Assembly: GCF_002929275.1 (NCBI RefSeq)
Contig: NZ_PJIK01000007.1
Coordinates: 124,001-188,000 of the forward strand
Length of the DNA stretch: 64,000 nt
Source of the DNA: Arthrobacter sp. ZGTC131
GTDB lineage: Bacteria; Actinomycetota; Actinomycetes; Actinomycetales; Micrococcaceae
Direction: 5' to 3'
The position numbers and the translations under genes are program-made. The notes under the pieces were generated by a model. That model saw nothing but the letters and a program-made list of their open reading frames with translations. It did no database searches and had not been told where the DNA came from. Numbering within the stretch: position 1 is the first letter of the stretch; each line of letters starts with the position of its first letter. Positions 37,704 to 46,888 of the stretch are shown one piece after another.

Positions 37704-38927
37704 GTGCTAATCTGCGGAGATTGCAGTGCGCGAAACGACGACGGCGAGAGTTTCTGCACCAACTGTGGCGCCTACCTCGAATGGCAGCGGCCGCCGGCCA
37801 CCGGCTCCGGCCACGCACCACAGGCTGCCACGTCCGGACCCGGGCCGCAGGCACCGCCGGACACGGCGGAGCTGCCCCAGATAACCGTGCCGCCGGGACG
37901 GACGGCCGGCGAACCTAGGCCGGGAACGCCGCACGGGAGAAGGAGTGCCGCCGCCGGCAATGGAAGCCCCGGCAAGAGTGGCGCGGTCCGGGCAAGCAAC
38001 GCACACGGCGGTGCAGGCGGTGTCCGGCAGGGGACTGGCCTCGAATCCGACGGCGGTGCCGGGGCAAAGAGCGACCCGGTGTCCGTCGTTGACATCGAGC
38101 CTGCCGCCGTGAGGCCCGGCCAGCGAATCGCCAACGTCCCGCGAGATATTCCTGCGGACCGTGAGGCTGCAACGGCCGTTGGCGAGCTCGTCTGCGCAAC
38201 GTGCGGCACCGGCAACCAGGCTGATCGAAGTTTCTGCCGACGCTGTGCGGCCAGCCTCGCAGTGGAGCCTGTTGCGGAGGCTCCACGGCTGTCCTGGTGG
38301 AGGCGGCTGTTTGGCCAGCCAAAGGGGAAGGCGCTACCGGCCGGCACCCGGCCCCGATGGAAGTCAAGGCGTTTCCCGACGCGATCGGCAGCTTTGCTTG
38401 CGGTGTCGGGGCTGTTGGGTGGCGGGGCATACGCCAACGGCGACTCGATTGGAGGTGCGCCTCAGCGGGTCATGGACGAACTTCTCGATGGTCCTGTGGT
38501 CCCAACAGGAATGAACGACTCGGATTCCAGTGACGCGAGTAAGCCGGAGCTCGCTAACGACAAGTTCTCAAACACCTTCTGGACCACAAATCTCAAAGAG
38601 GGCGAGCGCGAGAACTACCTTGAGGCAACATTCGCGGGGCCAACTCGTCTCGTCTACGTGTTCATCACGGGGCTGAAGTCGGAACCACCGCCCCCGCGCG
38701 AGGAACAGCGGCCGTCGAAAGTCCTCATCTCCGTGCGCCATGAGGGTGCTAAGGACGGAACTCCCTATCAGGATTTCCCCGTGGTGGAAGTGGCTGATGA
38801 CGGAAAACGGCATGGTTTCTATGTGGGAGCAGACAACGTAAGAGATGTGAAGCTGACCATCATCGAGCCGAACAACCGTGCGGCCAAGGCCGTGTCCGTT
38901 GCAGGAGTGCAGTTTTCCGAGCGGTAA
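37704..38927 (+). CDS. Zinc-ribbon membrane protein with NADase-type glycan-binding-like domain
   Basis: A 407-residue protein. The first zinc ribbon is C4-x2-C7 and C18-x2-C21. A second is near residues 163-186 (CATCGTGNQADRSFCRRC), separated from the first by a Pro/Gly linker. A basic stretch and a weak hydrophobic helix (AALLAVSGLLGGGAYA, about 235-250) follow. The C-terminal beta-sandwich (PELANDKFSNTFWTTNLKEG, VKLTIIEPNN) matches the NADase-type glycan-binding domain found in eCIS clusters. It could anchor or regulate the particle at the membrane. GTG 37704 follows GAGGAG. It converges with the AfsR-like gene, 6 bases away. Confidence 0.72.
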   Translation: MLICGDCSARNDDGESFCTNCGAYLEWQRPPATGSGHAPQAATSGPGPQAPPDTAELPQITVPPGRTAGEPRPGTPHGRRSAAAGNGSPGKSGAVRASNAHGGAGGVRQGTGLESDGGAGAKSDPVSVVDIEPAAVRPGQRIANVPRDIPADREAATAVGELVCATCGTGNQADRSFCRRCAASLAVEPVAEAPRLSWWRRLFGQPKGKALPAGTRPRWKSRRFPTRSAALLAVSGLLGGGAYANGDSIGGAPQRVMDELLDGPVVPTGMNDSDSSDASKPELANDKFSNTFWTTNLKEGERENYLEATFAGPTRLVYVFITGLKSEPPPPREEQRPSKVLISVRHEGAKDGTPYQDFPVVEVADDGKRHGFYVGADNVRDVKLTIIEPNNRAAKAVSVAGVQFSER

Positions 38928-38933
38928 GCGCTG

Positions 38934-41891
38934 TCAGGACCGCGGGTAGAGTCCCGGGTTCGGTGGCACTCCCAACGCGCTCAGCATGCCGCGGTAACGC
39001 CGCTCTGCGTGCTCCGCTGCAGCCGGATCGCCCGAAGACCGGTAGATCCCGATGAGAGTCCGCCATGACTCGTCACGCCACGGGTCGATTTCAACACTTC
39101 TTGCAGCCGCCGCGGCTGCTGCGGCGCCGTCACCAATCGAGAGTTCAAGACTTGCCAGCGAGGCAGCCGCCTCCGCTGCCCGGAGCCGGTACCGTTCGCG
39201 TGTGTCCGTCACCCACTCGGCAGGACCGTCCTCAGGCAGAACTTCGCCTGCATACAGTTCGACCGCCCGCCTCAGCTTCACTGCTGCTTCATGACGATCC
39301 CCCATGGATCTGGCTATGGACGCATCGTGAACCGCCCGGTCAAACTCGGAGAGATCAAAGGTTGATCCGCCGTCGAGGACCAAGGCATAGGCCTCGCCCT
39401 GCCGCCGGATGAGCTGGCGGCTTTCCGCCGGTCCTTCCGGCTGAAGGGCCCGCCGAAGATTGGAGACGCTCACCTGGAGGTTATGCAGGGCCGATGGGCT
39501 GTCGAGGTCCGCCCACAGTTCCCCCGCAAGGCGGTCCCGGTGCACCGGGCGTCCTGCATGGAGGGCGAGGATGCGCAATACAGTGCGTGCTTGAGGGCGC
39601 ACCTTTGACAGGTCAACGGTGATTGCGTTGGCTCGGACCGAAAATCCGCCGAAACACCGGACGTCGAGAGCCGGGAGGGCCGACCCGCCGGAAACAGCAG
39701 CAAGCTGGCTCGTCACGGGCGCGCCGCCAGCATGCATGCCAGGGACGGTTGGCGGTTCACTCCTGGCGGCAGCGCCGGTCCACGTCCACGGACGGCAGAC
39801 GAAACCGGCCGACTTGGCTGTTTCCGCCGCGACCTGCATGATTTCCGCGGCGTGCTCGGGCCGGACGTGGGCCAGAGCGGCATGTGCGACGGCGAGTGCG
39901 CCGGGCACGCCCGCAGTGCGGGCAAAAGATTCGGCGGCCAGCGCGTCGTCGGCCGCGCCTGGCAGGTCCTGCGCTGCGCTGACCAGCGCTTGAGCTGACT
40001 GGGCCCAGGCTTCAAGGGCCCCAGCATCCAGCCGACGGAACCGCACGGCGAGGGATTCGAAGGCGCTGCAGTCGGACCGTCCAGAGCGCAACCGCACGAG
40101 TGCGGCGGCCGCCGCGATGAGCGCAGCGCCCCACTCGTCGCCGCGCAGCTCGCAATTTTCCACCGCCGATTGCACGGCATCCTGACTTCCCGTCTTCCCA
40201 AATTGGGCCGCCTGTACGCCCCGTGCCAAGCGGGCAAGCCAGGTGAACCCGAGTCGTTCGGCCTGTCGTTGAACAGCGTCGACGTCGTCCGCAGGCCCGT
40301 TGAATCCCAAAGTTGACGATTCAGGGCCGAATACTGCCAGCGCAAGTTGTGCTGAAAGCCCCGCCAACGTTTCATCGTCCGGGCGCTCTGCACAGCGTCT
40401 CAGAAAGGGAAGCGCGCCGCGTTGATCACCGGCGAGCAGGAGCGAAAGGCCTTTGGCAAGTCCATCCTGCGCCCGTCGGTGATCGTGCATGGCCCGAGCG
40501 ACTGACGCCGGGCTTCCGTGGCTGGCGGCCCGGAGGACACCCGCCGGACCCGGCCCCGATGCTGGCGCGTCGCCAGCCCAGACGGCCGCCGTGAGCTGCA
40601 GGTTCCTGGCTGTCCTGAGGAGATCCGCATCGCGGGTTAGCCTAGGAATTTGAGCCGCGGTTCTATAGGCAGCGGCCGCGCACCCGTCATCCAGCAAATG
40701 CCGTGCCGCAGCCAAAGCAAAAAGAGCATCCTCCCGGACCAAGGCATCCGGGGCTGTTGCAGCCCACCTGCACGCGCCGGCAAGATACGTACGGTTACCG
40801 GCACGGACCATCGTCTCGCGCACGTGCTCCCATTCCTGGCCCTCGGCCAGCACACGCAACGCGGCACATTGCTCTCCGTCCTGCTCCAAGACCCCTGCTG
40901 TGCGCCGCCGGATATCCTCGGGGACGTCCCGCCCGGCCTCGCCGAGAGCGGCAATCAGATGCTGGCGCAGTACTTCCGGCAGCCGGAACGATGTTCCGCC
41001 GTCGTCGCTGACCACTATTCCGAGTTGTTCCAGCTCGTGAAGTATCAGTGCGCTATCCCGTGCTCTGAGGATCCGGTCACAACGGGACGGTGTGAGCAAC
41101 TCCAGGAGGCAGGTGTGGCGAAGCAAGCTTTCCATGCCCTGGGAGATGCCTGCCAAGAAATGGCGGGTCAAGTAGTCCTTGGCATAGCGTGGTGCCGGAC
41201 CGAGGGACTCCGCAGCCCGGCGCCGTTCAACCGAAGAACGGCTTTTTGTGGCGACGTGGAACAGGTGGAGTGCAGCCGCCCAGCCCTCCGTCCGGTCTGT
41301 CAGATTGAAAACGCCGGCCGCGCTAAGCGGCTGTTTGTAGGTGATTCGAAACAGCTGCTCCACCTCAGGCGCCCGGAAGCGCAGGTCGTCCCCGTTCACG
41401 GTGACGTACTCCGGAAGCTCAGAGCGGGCGAGGTTGAAGGATGGGGGCCGCCGGCTACCTATGAGGAAGTGCAATTGCGGAGAACCGAGTGAAAGTAGCT
41501 GCTGCAGTTCTGACTCGGCGGACGTGTTGGCTAACTCCTGAAGGTCATCCACCACAAAGTAGAGGGGGCTTTCCAACCGGCCCGCCATTGTGGCGAGCTC
41601 GGGGACGGAGCGCGCGCGTTCATCGCCAACAGCGGTTGCCAGTGCTGTGGCGAATCTGGCCAACATCTGGCCGGCCCTGACCTCATGGGATCTGGCCCGG
41701 TACCAAATGACCGTGGCGTGTTCCTGGGCAGCCCAGTGCGCGAGGAGGGTCGTTTTTCCCGTGCCCGGGGGAGCGATGACCAGCCCGAGCCGTGCTTCGG
41801 CGGGCCCCGGAATTGCATGAATCAGCCGATGTCGCACCAGCCCTGTCACGGGCGGAACAGTGGTGCAGAGTCCGTTCGGCGTCATTGCCAT
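38934..41891 (-). CDS. AfsR/SARP-like STAND regulator (eCIS-linked)
   Basis: A 985-residue large regulator. An N-terminal NTPase has P-loop APPGTGKTTLLAHW (about residue 40) and Walker B YFVVDDLQEL, a MalT-like STAND arrangement. A helical mid-region follows. The C-terminus is a winged-helix plus bacterial transcriptional activation domain (LDVRCFGGFSVRANAI, then HAGRPVHRDRLAGELWADLD, about residues 740-985) with TPR-like repeats. Such proteins switch on actinobacterial secondary-metabolism genes. Position at the end of the eCIS series suggests control of it. No phosphorylation site was assignable. Confidence 0.85.
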   Translation of the reverse strand: MAMTPNGLCTTVPPVTGLVRHRLIHAIPGPAEARLGLVIAPPGTGKTTLLAHWAAQEHATVIWYRARSHEVRAGQMLARFATALATAVGDERARSVPELATMAGRLESPLYFVVDDLQELANTSAESELQQLLSLGSPQLHFLIGSRRPPSFNLARSELPEYVTVNGDDLRFRAPEVEQLFRITYKQPLSAAGVFNLTDRTEGWAAALHLFHVATKSRSSVERRRAAESLGPAPRYAKDYLTRHFLAGISQGMESLLRHTCLLELLTPSRCDRILRARDSALILHELEQLGIVVSDDGGTSFRLPEVLRQHLIAALGEAGRDVPEDIRRRTAGVLEQDGEQCAALRVLAEGQEWEHVRETMVRAGNRTYLAGACRWAATAPDALVREDALFALAAARHLLDDGCAAAAYRTAAQIPRLTRDADLLRTARNLQLTAAVWAGDAPASGPGPAGVLRAASHGSPASVARAMHDHRRAQDGLAKGLSLLLAGDQRGALPFLRRCAERPDDETLAGLSAQLALAVFGPESSTLGFNGPADDVDAVQRQAERLGFTWLARLARGVQAAQFGKTGSQDAVQSAVENCELRGDEWGAALIAAAAALVRLRSGRSDCSAFESLAVRFRRLDAGALEAWAQSAQALVSAAQDLPGAADDALAAESFARTAGVPGALAVAHAALAHVRPEHAAEIMQVAAETAKSAGFVCRPWTWTGAAARSEPPTVPGMHAGGAPVTSQLAAVSGGSALPALDVRCFGGFSVRANAITVDLSKVRPQARTVLRILALHAGRPVHRDRLAGELWADLDSPSALHNLQVSVSNLRRALQPEGPAESRQLIRRQGEAYALVLDGGSTFDLSEFDRAVHDASIARSMGDRHEAAVKLRRAVELYAGEVLPEDGPAEWVTDTRERYRLRAAEAAASLASLELSIGDGAAAAAAAARSVEIDPWRDESWRTLIGIYRSSGDPAAAEHAERRYRGMLSALGVPPNPGLYPRS

Positions 41892-42029
41892 GCTGTCCTG
41901 CTTCCACGGAAGGGTGTGGGTCCCACGTGGATTACAGTGTAAAGGCCGCCCGCCGACGCCAACCAGTATTACGCAGTCTCCGGCTCCTTGTGGCAGATGG
42001 CCCGGCCGAAACAGTGGTCCCGCTGGCTC

Positions 42030-42650
42030 CTACTCGAACCGCGACGGATCGCCGGTTCCCCGGCGCACCACCTCGGCGACGCCGCTGGAGAAGTCGACGA
42101 CGGTGGTCGGCTCCGCGCCGCAGTCACCGGAATCGACGACGGCGTCCACCACGTGGTCAAGCCGCTCCTTAATTTCCCAGCCCTGCGTGAGCGGATCCTC
42201 CTCGTCCGGCAGCAGCAGCGTGCTGGAGAGCAACGGTTCACCCAGCTCGGCCAGGAGGGCCTGCACGAAGTTGTGGTCCGGGATGCGCACGCCCACGGTT
42301 TTCTTCTTCGGGTGCAGCAGCCGGCGCGGCACTTCCTTGGTGGCCGGCAGGATGAACGTGTAGCTGCCCGGCGTCACGGCTTTGATGCTCCGGAACACGT
42401 CGTTGCCGATGTTCACAAACTGCCCCAGCTGGGCGAAGTCCCGGCAGACCAGCGTGAAATGGTGCTTGCTGTCCAGCTGGCGGATTGTGCGGATCCGGTC
42501 CAGCGCCTCCTTGTTGCCCAGCTGCGCGCCCAGGGCGTAGCACGAGTCCGTCGGGTAGGCGATCAGGCCGCCCGAATGAAGGAGGTCCACGATCTGGGAA
42601 ATTGCGCGCGGCTGCGGGTCCTCGGGGTGAACATCAAAGTATCTCGCCAT
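42030..42650 (-). CDS. YciO/Sua5/YrdC family protein
   Basis: A 206-residue YrdC-fold protein: GGLIAYPTDSCYALGAQLGN, RIRTIRQLDSKHHFTLVCRD and GSYTFILPATKEVPRRLLHP. The family includes TsaC/Sua5, which makes threonylcarbamoyl-adenylate for tRNA t6A. The S-K-H-H-F-T and K-K-K-T-V-G-V-R-I-P patterns are closer to YciO, whose activity is much weaker. The true t6A enzyme is probably elsewhere. ATG 42648-42650. Confidence 0.85.
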   Translation of the reverse strand: MARYFDVHPEDPQPRAISQIVDLLHSGGLIAYPTDSCYALGAQLGNKEALDRIRTIRQLDSKHHFTLVCRDFAQLGQFVNIGNDVFRSIKAVTPGSYTFILPATKEVPRRLLHPKKKTVGVRIPDHNFVQALLAELGEPLLSSTLLLPDEEDPLTQGWEIKERLDHVVDAVVDSGDCGAEPTTVVDFSSGVAEVVRRGTGDPSRFE

Positions 42651-42776
42651 GGCTAGAGCCTACGGCGCGGCGGAGGTTCCTGCACTCACCGCACGCGGAC
42701 CGGGCGGCAACCTTACGGGGCCGTCCCGGCTGAACCGCGGCGGCACGTGGACGCACACTGGTGAAAGAATGGCGGC

Positions 42777-44807
42777 ATGGCACGGGAACGGATTGTCATT
42801 GGCCTGGCCGGTGGCGGCGAGGGGGAGATCCTGATCCGCCGTGCGGCCAGGAACCTCGGCGCGTCCGCTGACAGAGAGCTGATCGCGGTTCACATCCGCT
42901 CCGCCGGCGGCGTCTCCGGCGAATCACCCCAGGCCCTCGAAGCCCAGCGCCGGCTCATAGTGGAGCTGGGCGGCAGCTACCATACCGTCGCGGCACCGGA
43001 CCCCGCCCGGGCGCTGCTCGAGTTTGCCGCGAACGTCGGAGCTACCCGGATCGTGATCGGCCAGTCCCGCAGCAGGCGGATGGCCGCCCTCGTGTCCGGC
43101 GGCGGCACGGAGACCCGGATTGTCCGGGGAGCCGGAGACACCGATGTGCACGTGGTGCCCCATCCCCAGGCCGGCCGCGGCACGGGCAGAGCCAGGCAGC
43201 GGGATCTCGGCCGGGTCCGCGTGGGCGTCGGGTTCGCCCTCGCGGCCGCGGTTCCCGTCCTCATGCAGCTGTTGCTGGCCGCCTTCGACCACAGCGTGGC
43301 CACCGCTGTCCTGCTGCAGCTCGCCGGCGCCGTGGCCGTCGCGCTGGTCGGCGGCCTTTGGCCCGCTGTCGCAGGCGCGCTCTGGAGCAGCCTCCTGGTC
43401 AATTACTTCTCGACACCGCCGGTGGGCGACCTCGCCATCCACGACCCCCAGGACCTGCTCTCCCTGGGCGTGTTCGTCGGAGTGTCCGTGGCAGTGGCCG
43501 GCGTAGTGGACCGATCCGCCCGCCGCTCCAAGGAAGCCGCCCGCGCCCGGGCCGAAGCGGCAACTCTGGGCGACCTCACCCGTGGGGCAACCCGTTCGGA
43601 AGACACCGTGGTCAGCCTGCTGGAGCAGGCGCTGGACGTCTTCGGGGTGCGTGCCGCCGCGGTGTTCACCGGCCCTGGCGGTTTTGGGGTGGCTGCCGGC
43701 TCCAGCGCTGCCGGCAGCCTCCCCACCCTAGGGAAACCGGGGGACGGCGCCGCCCACGACGTTCGGTTGCTGGCGAGCGCCGGGGAGTTGACGGAAGCGG
43801 AACGCGAGGGCCGGGACTTCGCCGGCCACACAGTGGAACCCATAGACGGCGCCACCTGGCTGGCGCTCTTCGGCCGCACCGTGCCAGCCGCGGACAGTAG
43901 GCTGCTGGGTGCCTTCGCGGTGCACGTGATGGCCCAGCTGGAGCGCCAGCAGCTGGCCGCCAGCCGGCTGGAGGTTTTGCGGCTGGCAGAAGGGAACACG
44001 ATGCGCACGGCCATTCTGCGCGCTGTGTCCCACGACCTGCGGACCCCGCTGGCTGGGATCAAGCTGGCCGTGGGCGGCCTCCTGCAGACGGCAGGGACAT
44101 ACACGCCGGCCCAGCAACAGGAGCTGCTGGAAACCATCGATGAATGCACCGACCGCCTCGCCGTGCTCGTCGGCAACCTCCTGGACATGTCACGAATTAC
44201 CGCCGATTCGGTCCGTCCGCTGGTCAGGCCGGTCCGGTGGTTTGAAGTGGTCCTTCCGGCCCTGCACGGCCTGCCCGCAGGTACCGTCCGCGTGGACCTG
44301 CCGCCCAACATGCCGGCCGTGGACGCCGACCCCGGCCTGCTTGAACGTGTCATCGCCAACATCGTGGAAAATGCGGTCAAGTATGCGCCGGGCTCCGACA
44401 TCACCGTTACAGGGGCCGCCGGAGGCCTCAGCACGGCCACCCTGGACGGCCATCCCTGCGGTGAGCTGAGGATCATTGACCACGGAAGCGGCGTGCCGGC
44501 CAGCAACGTCGTGGCGATGTTCCGGCCGTTCCAGCGCCTCGACGACATTGCGCAATCCACCGGCGTGGGCTTGGGTCTGGCCGTTGCCAAGGGATTCGTC
44601 GCCGCGATGGGCGGGAGCCTGACGGCGCAGGAGACCCCCGGCGGCGGCCTGACCATGGTCATCCGGCTGCCGCTGTCGACCGGCAGCACTGCCGGCCCGG
44701 ACCCGGAACCTCCTGGCTCCGCCGGCTCACTTTCCGCCGGCTCCGCCCGCTCCGGTGCTACGACCCGCAGTGGCGCAGCGGACCATCGTGCGGAGGCGGC
44801 CCCGTGA
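42777..44807 (+). CDS. KdpD-like sensor histidine kinase, short form
   Basis: A 676-residue kinase. The N-terminus is a UspA-like fold (RIVIGLAGGGEGEILIRRAA, ATRIVIGQSRSRR), then four DUF4118-type transmembrane helices (about residues 150-250, ending VAVAGVVDRSARR), a GAF-like region and the HisKA domain (AVSHDLRTPLAGI, His near residue 418) with the ATPase (NIVENAVKYAP, GLGLAVAKGFVAAMGGSLTA). The large N-terminal Walker-A KdpD sensor domain is missing. It shares an overlap with the response regulator. No kdpFABC genes are adjacent. Confidence 0.87.
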   Translation: MARERIVIGLAGGGEGEILIRRAARNLGASADRELIAVHIRSAGGVSGESPQALEAQRRLIVELGGSYHTVAAPDPARALLEFAANVGATRIVIGQSRSRRMAALVSGGGTETRIVRGAGDTDVHVVPHPQAGRGTGRARQRDLGRVRVGVGFALAAAVPVLMQLLLAAFDHSVATAVLLQLAGAVAVALVGGLWPAVAGALWSSLLVNYFSTPPVGDLAIHDPQDLLSLGVFVGVSVAVAGVVDRSARRSKEAARARAEAATLGDLTRGATRSEDTVVSLLEQALDVFGVRAAAVFTGPGGFGVAAGSSAAGSLPTLGKPGDGAAHDVRLLASAGELTEAEREGRDFAGHTVEPIDGATWLALFGRTVPAADSRLLGAFAVHVMAQLERQQLAASRLEVLRLAEGNTMRTAILRAVSHDLRTPLAGIKLAVGGLLQTAGTYTPAQQQELLETIDECTDRLAVLVGNLLDMSRITADSVRPLVRPVRWFEVVLPALHGLPAGTVRVDLPPNMPAVDADPGLLERVIANIVENAVKYAPGSDITVTGAAGGLSTATLDGHPCGELRIIDHGSGVPASNVVAMFRPFQRLDDIAQSTGVGLGLAVAKGFVAAMGGSLTAQETPGGGLTMVIRLPLSTGSTAGPDPEPPGSAGSLSAGSARSGATTRSGAADHRAEAAP

Positions 44808-45478
44808 CCGGCATCCTCGTTGTGGACGATGACCCCCACCTGCTCCGGGCCTTGAGGATCACCCTGCAGGCGCACGGGTACAGAGTGGACACCGCGCCGG
44901 ACGGCCGCTCGGCCCTGTTGGCGGCCGCGCGCAACCCGCCCGGCCTGGTGGTCCTGGACCTCGGACTTCCCGACATGGACGGGGCAGCGGTGCTGACGGA
45001 ACTCCGGCGCTGGAGTAGTGCCCCCGTGCTGGTGCTCTCGGCGCGGCACGGGTCTGCCGACAAAGTCGATGCCTTGGATGCCGGGGCGGACGACTACATC
45101 ACCAAGCCGTTCGGTTTGGAGGAACTCCTGGCCAGGCTCCGTGCGCTCCTGCGCCGTGCTCCGGACGCCGACGAGTCATCCACGGTCACCACGGCCGAAT
45201 TCACCGTGGACCTTGGCCAGCGCGTGGTTACCCGGAACGGCGAATCGGTGCGGCTGACCCCCACCGAGTGGAGCATTTTGGAACTTCTGGTCCGCAACCC
45301 CGGAAAGCTCATCACGCAGCAGCAGATCCTGTCGACGGTGTGGGGTCCCGCCTACGCGAAGGAAGCAAACTACCTGCGGGTCTATATCGCCCAGCTCCGC
45401 CGCAAACTGGAAGCCGACACCGGCAATCCCCGCCACCTGCTGACTGAGGCCGGAATCGGCTACCGTTTCCTGCCCTGA
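44804..45478 (+). CDS. KdpE-like OmpR-type response regulator
   Basis: A 224-residue OmpR/PhoB regulator. Receiver: ILVVDDDPHLLRALRITLQA with phosphoacceptor Asp in VVLDLGLPDMDG, and the switch Lys in DDYITKPFGL. Winged helix: RLTPTEWSILELLVRNPGKL, then YLRVYIAQLRRKLEADTGNP. GTG 44804 overlaps the kinase stop by four bases. It is nearest KdpE in pattern, so potassium or turgor regulation is plausible, but the target operon is not in this window. Confidence 0.9.
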   Translation: MTGILVVDDDPHLLRALRITLQAHGYRVDTAPDGRSALLAAARNPPGLVVLDLGLPDMDGAAVLTELRRWSSAPVLVLSARHGSADKVDALDAGADDYITKPFGLEELLARLRALLRRAPDADESSTVTTAEFTVDLGQRVVTRNGESVRLTPTEWSILELLVRNPGKLITQQQILSTVWGPAYAKEANYLRVYIAQLRRKLEADTGNPRHLLTEAGIGYRFLP

Positions 45479-45570
45479 ACCCTATGAAGGGTCCCCGGAT
45501 TCGGGCAACATGTGTAGTGCGGTGCGCCAGACAAACGGCACCCAACAAGTTCAGCAAAGGAGAACCGATC

Positions 45571-46008
45571 GTGTCCACCCTGCTCAACCCGTACATCAGC
45601 TTCCGTGACAACGCCCGTGAGGCAATGAACTTCTACCAGTCTGTTTTTGGCGGCCAACTGACGCTGAGCACCTTCGGGGAGTTCCATGCCAGTGAGGACC
45701 CGGCCGAGGCGGACAAGATCATGCACGGGATGCTGACCTCGGACAGAGGCTTCATTCTCATGGGGGCTGACACTCCTAACTCCATGGACTACTCACCCGG
45801 AAACAACATCTCGGTATCGCTCAGCGGCGAGGACGAGGGCGAACTGCGCGGCTACTACGACAAGCTGTCCGGCGACGGCGGCACGGTCACCGTCCCGATG
45901 GAAGCGGCGCCGTGGGGCGACATCTTCGGCATGTGCACCGACAGATTCGGCATTACGTGGCTAGTGAACGTCAACGCCCAGGGCGGACAGGCAGCACCGG
46001 CTTCCTAG
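45571..46008 (+). CDS. VOC/glyoxalase-like (PhnB-type) protein
   Basis: A 145-residue vicinal-oxygen-chelate protein: NPYISFRDNAREAMNFYQSV and WGDIFGMCTDRFGITWLVNV. It resembles the PhnB/3-demethylubiquinone-9 methyltransferase-like subset; substrate and metal are unknown. GTG 45571 sits behind AAAGGAG. An in-frame stretch from 45484 is not conserved. Confidence 0.85.
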   Translation: MSTLLNPYISFRDNAREAMNFYQSVFGGQLTLSTFGEFHASEDPAEADKIMHGMLTSDRGFILMGADTPNSMDYSPGNNISVSLSGEDEGELRGYYDKLSGDGGTVTVPMEAAPWGDIFGMCTDRFGITWLVNVNAQGGQAAPAS

Positions 46009-46182
46009 CGACGAAATGGGCATTGAAAGGTCCGCATCCGCTTCTGCGACCTCCACGTTGTTGAATCCGGCGCCACGCGCCAGGGAGTCGGCCCGGGCAC
46101 GCACACCGTGCCCGGGCCGGTACCGTCCTGGCATGGCCGCCGCGCCCTTGAGGTGCTTGCCGGGCGGTGCGACTATGGACGG

Positions 46183-46857
46183 GTGCAGCCCATTCTCGAC
46201 TTCGTAGGCCACTTCTGGTGGCTCATTTTCCCGTTGAGCGGAATTGTTGGCGGCTGGAGCAAGGCGTGGTCGAAGGCCGGCGAACGGCGGCACCAGCGCA
46301 GGGTGGAGCTTTACCGGCTCCGGAACCAGGCGCTGTCCGTTGAGCAGGCGGGCGAAGCCGAGGTTGCGGCGCTGCTGGCGGCCCACGATGACGTGAACCG
46401 CCGCTGGCTGGACTACGAGCTCGATGTGGGCAAGCTCATCGATTTTCCGGTCATGACGGATGTCCGGGAGCCCCTCACGGTGGCGTTTCTGCGCGCCAAG
46501 CGTGAAGCGGACGGGCTGCGGCCGGCAGGTCCCGCCGGCATACGCAGCAGGACGCGCTTGGATGAATACCGGGCCGCCGTGCGCAATTTCGAGGTCGCCT
46601 TCGACGTCGCTGAGCGGGAAGCCCGGCGCATCCGGGACAGCAACTTCTCGGCTGAGGAACGCCAGAAGCTGGCAACGGCGCGGAAGCTGCTGCGGATCGC
46701 CGAAGATGAGGCAGCCACTCCCGCCGAACGGCAGACAGCGTACAAACGCGCCCGGCACGAGCTCGAGGGCCTGATAGTCCTGCCCGAAGCGACCCGGGCG
46801 GCGCTCGAGGAGAAGGTGGCCCGGATGCTGGGGGCAGGTCCGCCGGCCGCGATGTGA
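46183..46857 (+). CDS. Hypothetical membrane-anchored coiled-coil protein
   Basis: A 224-residue protein with one N-terminal membrane segment (ILDFVGHFWWLIFPLSGIVG) followed by a charged helical region rich in Arg/Glu/Ala (SKAGERRHQRRVELYRLRNQ and EEKVARMLGAGPPAAM at the end). No catalytic motif is recognised. GTG 46183 places the membrane segment at the N-terminus; a longer frame opens at 46108. The domain organisation suggests a cytoplasmic, membrane-tethered helical scaffold. It converges with the phosphoketolase gene. Confidence 0.6.
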   Translation: MQPILDFVGHFWWLIFPLSGIVGGWSKAWSKAGERRHQRRVELYRLRNQALSVEQAGEAEVAALLAAHDDVNRRWLDYELDVGKLIDFPVMTDVREPLTVAFLRAKREADGLRPAGPAGIRSRTRLDEYRAAVRNFEVAFDVAEREARRIRDSNFSAEERQKLATARKLLRIAEDEAATPAERQTAYKRARHELEGLIVLPEATRAALEEKVARMLGAGPPAAM

Positions 46858-46888
46858 ACCGCGGCAGTCCGCGCAGTGACCCGCCGGC

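Noticed and set aside
15818-41891. Integrated contractile prophage
   Set aside because: No capsid, terminase, portal, integrase or lysis genes; AAA+, DUF4157 and DUF4255 proteins mark an eCIS instead.
15818-41891. Type VI secretion system
   Set aside because: There is no TssJLM membrane complex or ClpV; the sheath and cap are of the Afp/PVC type and the cell is Gram-positive.
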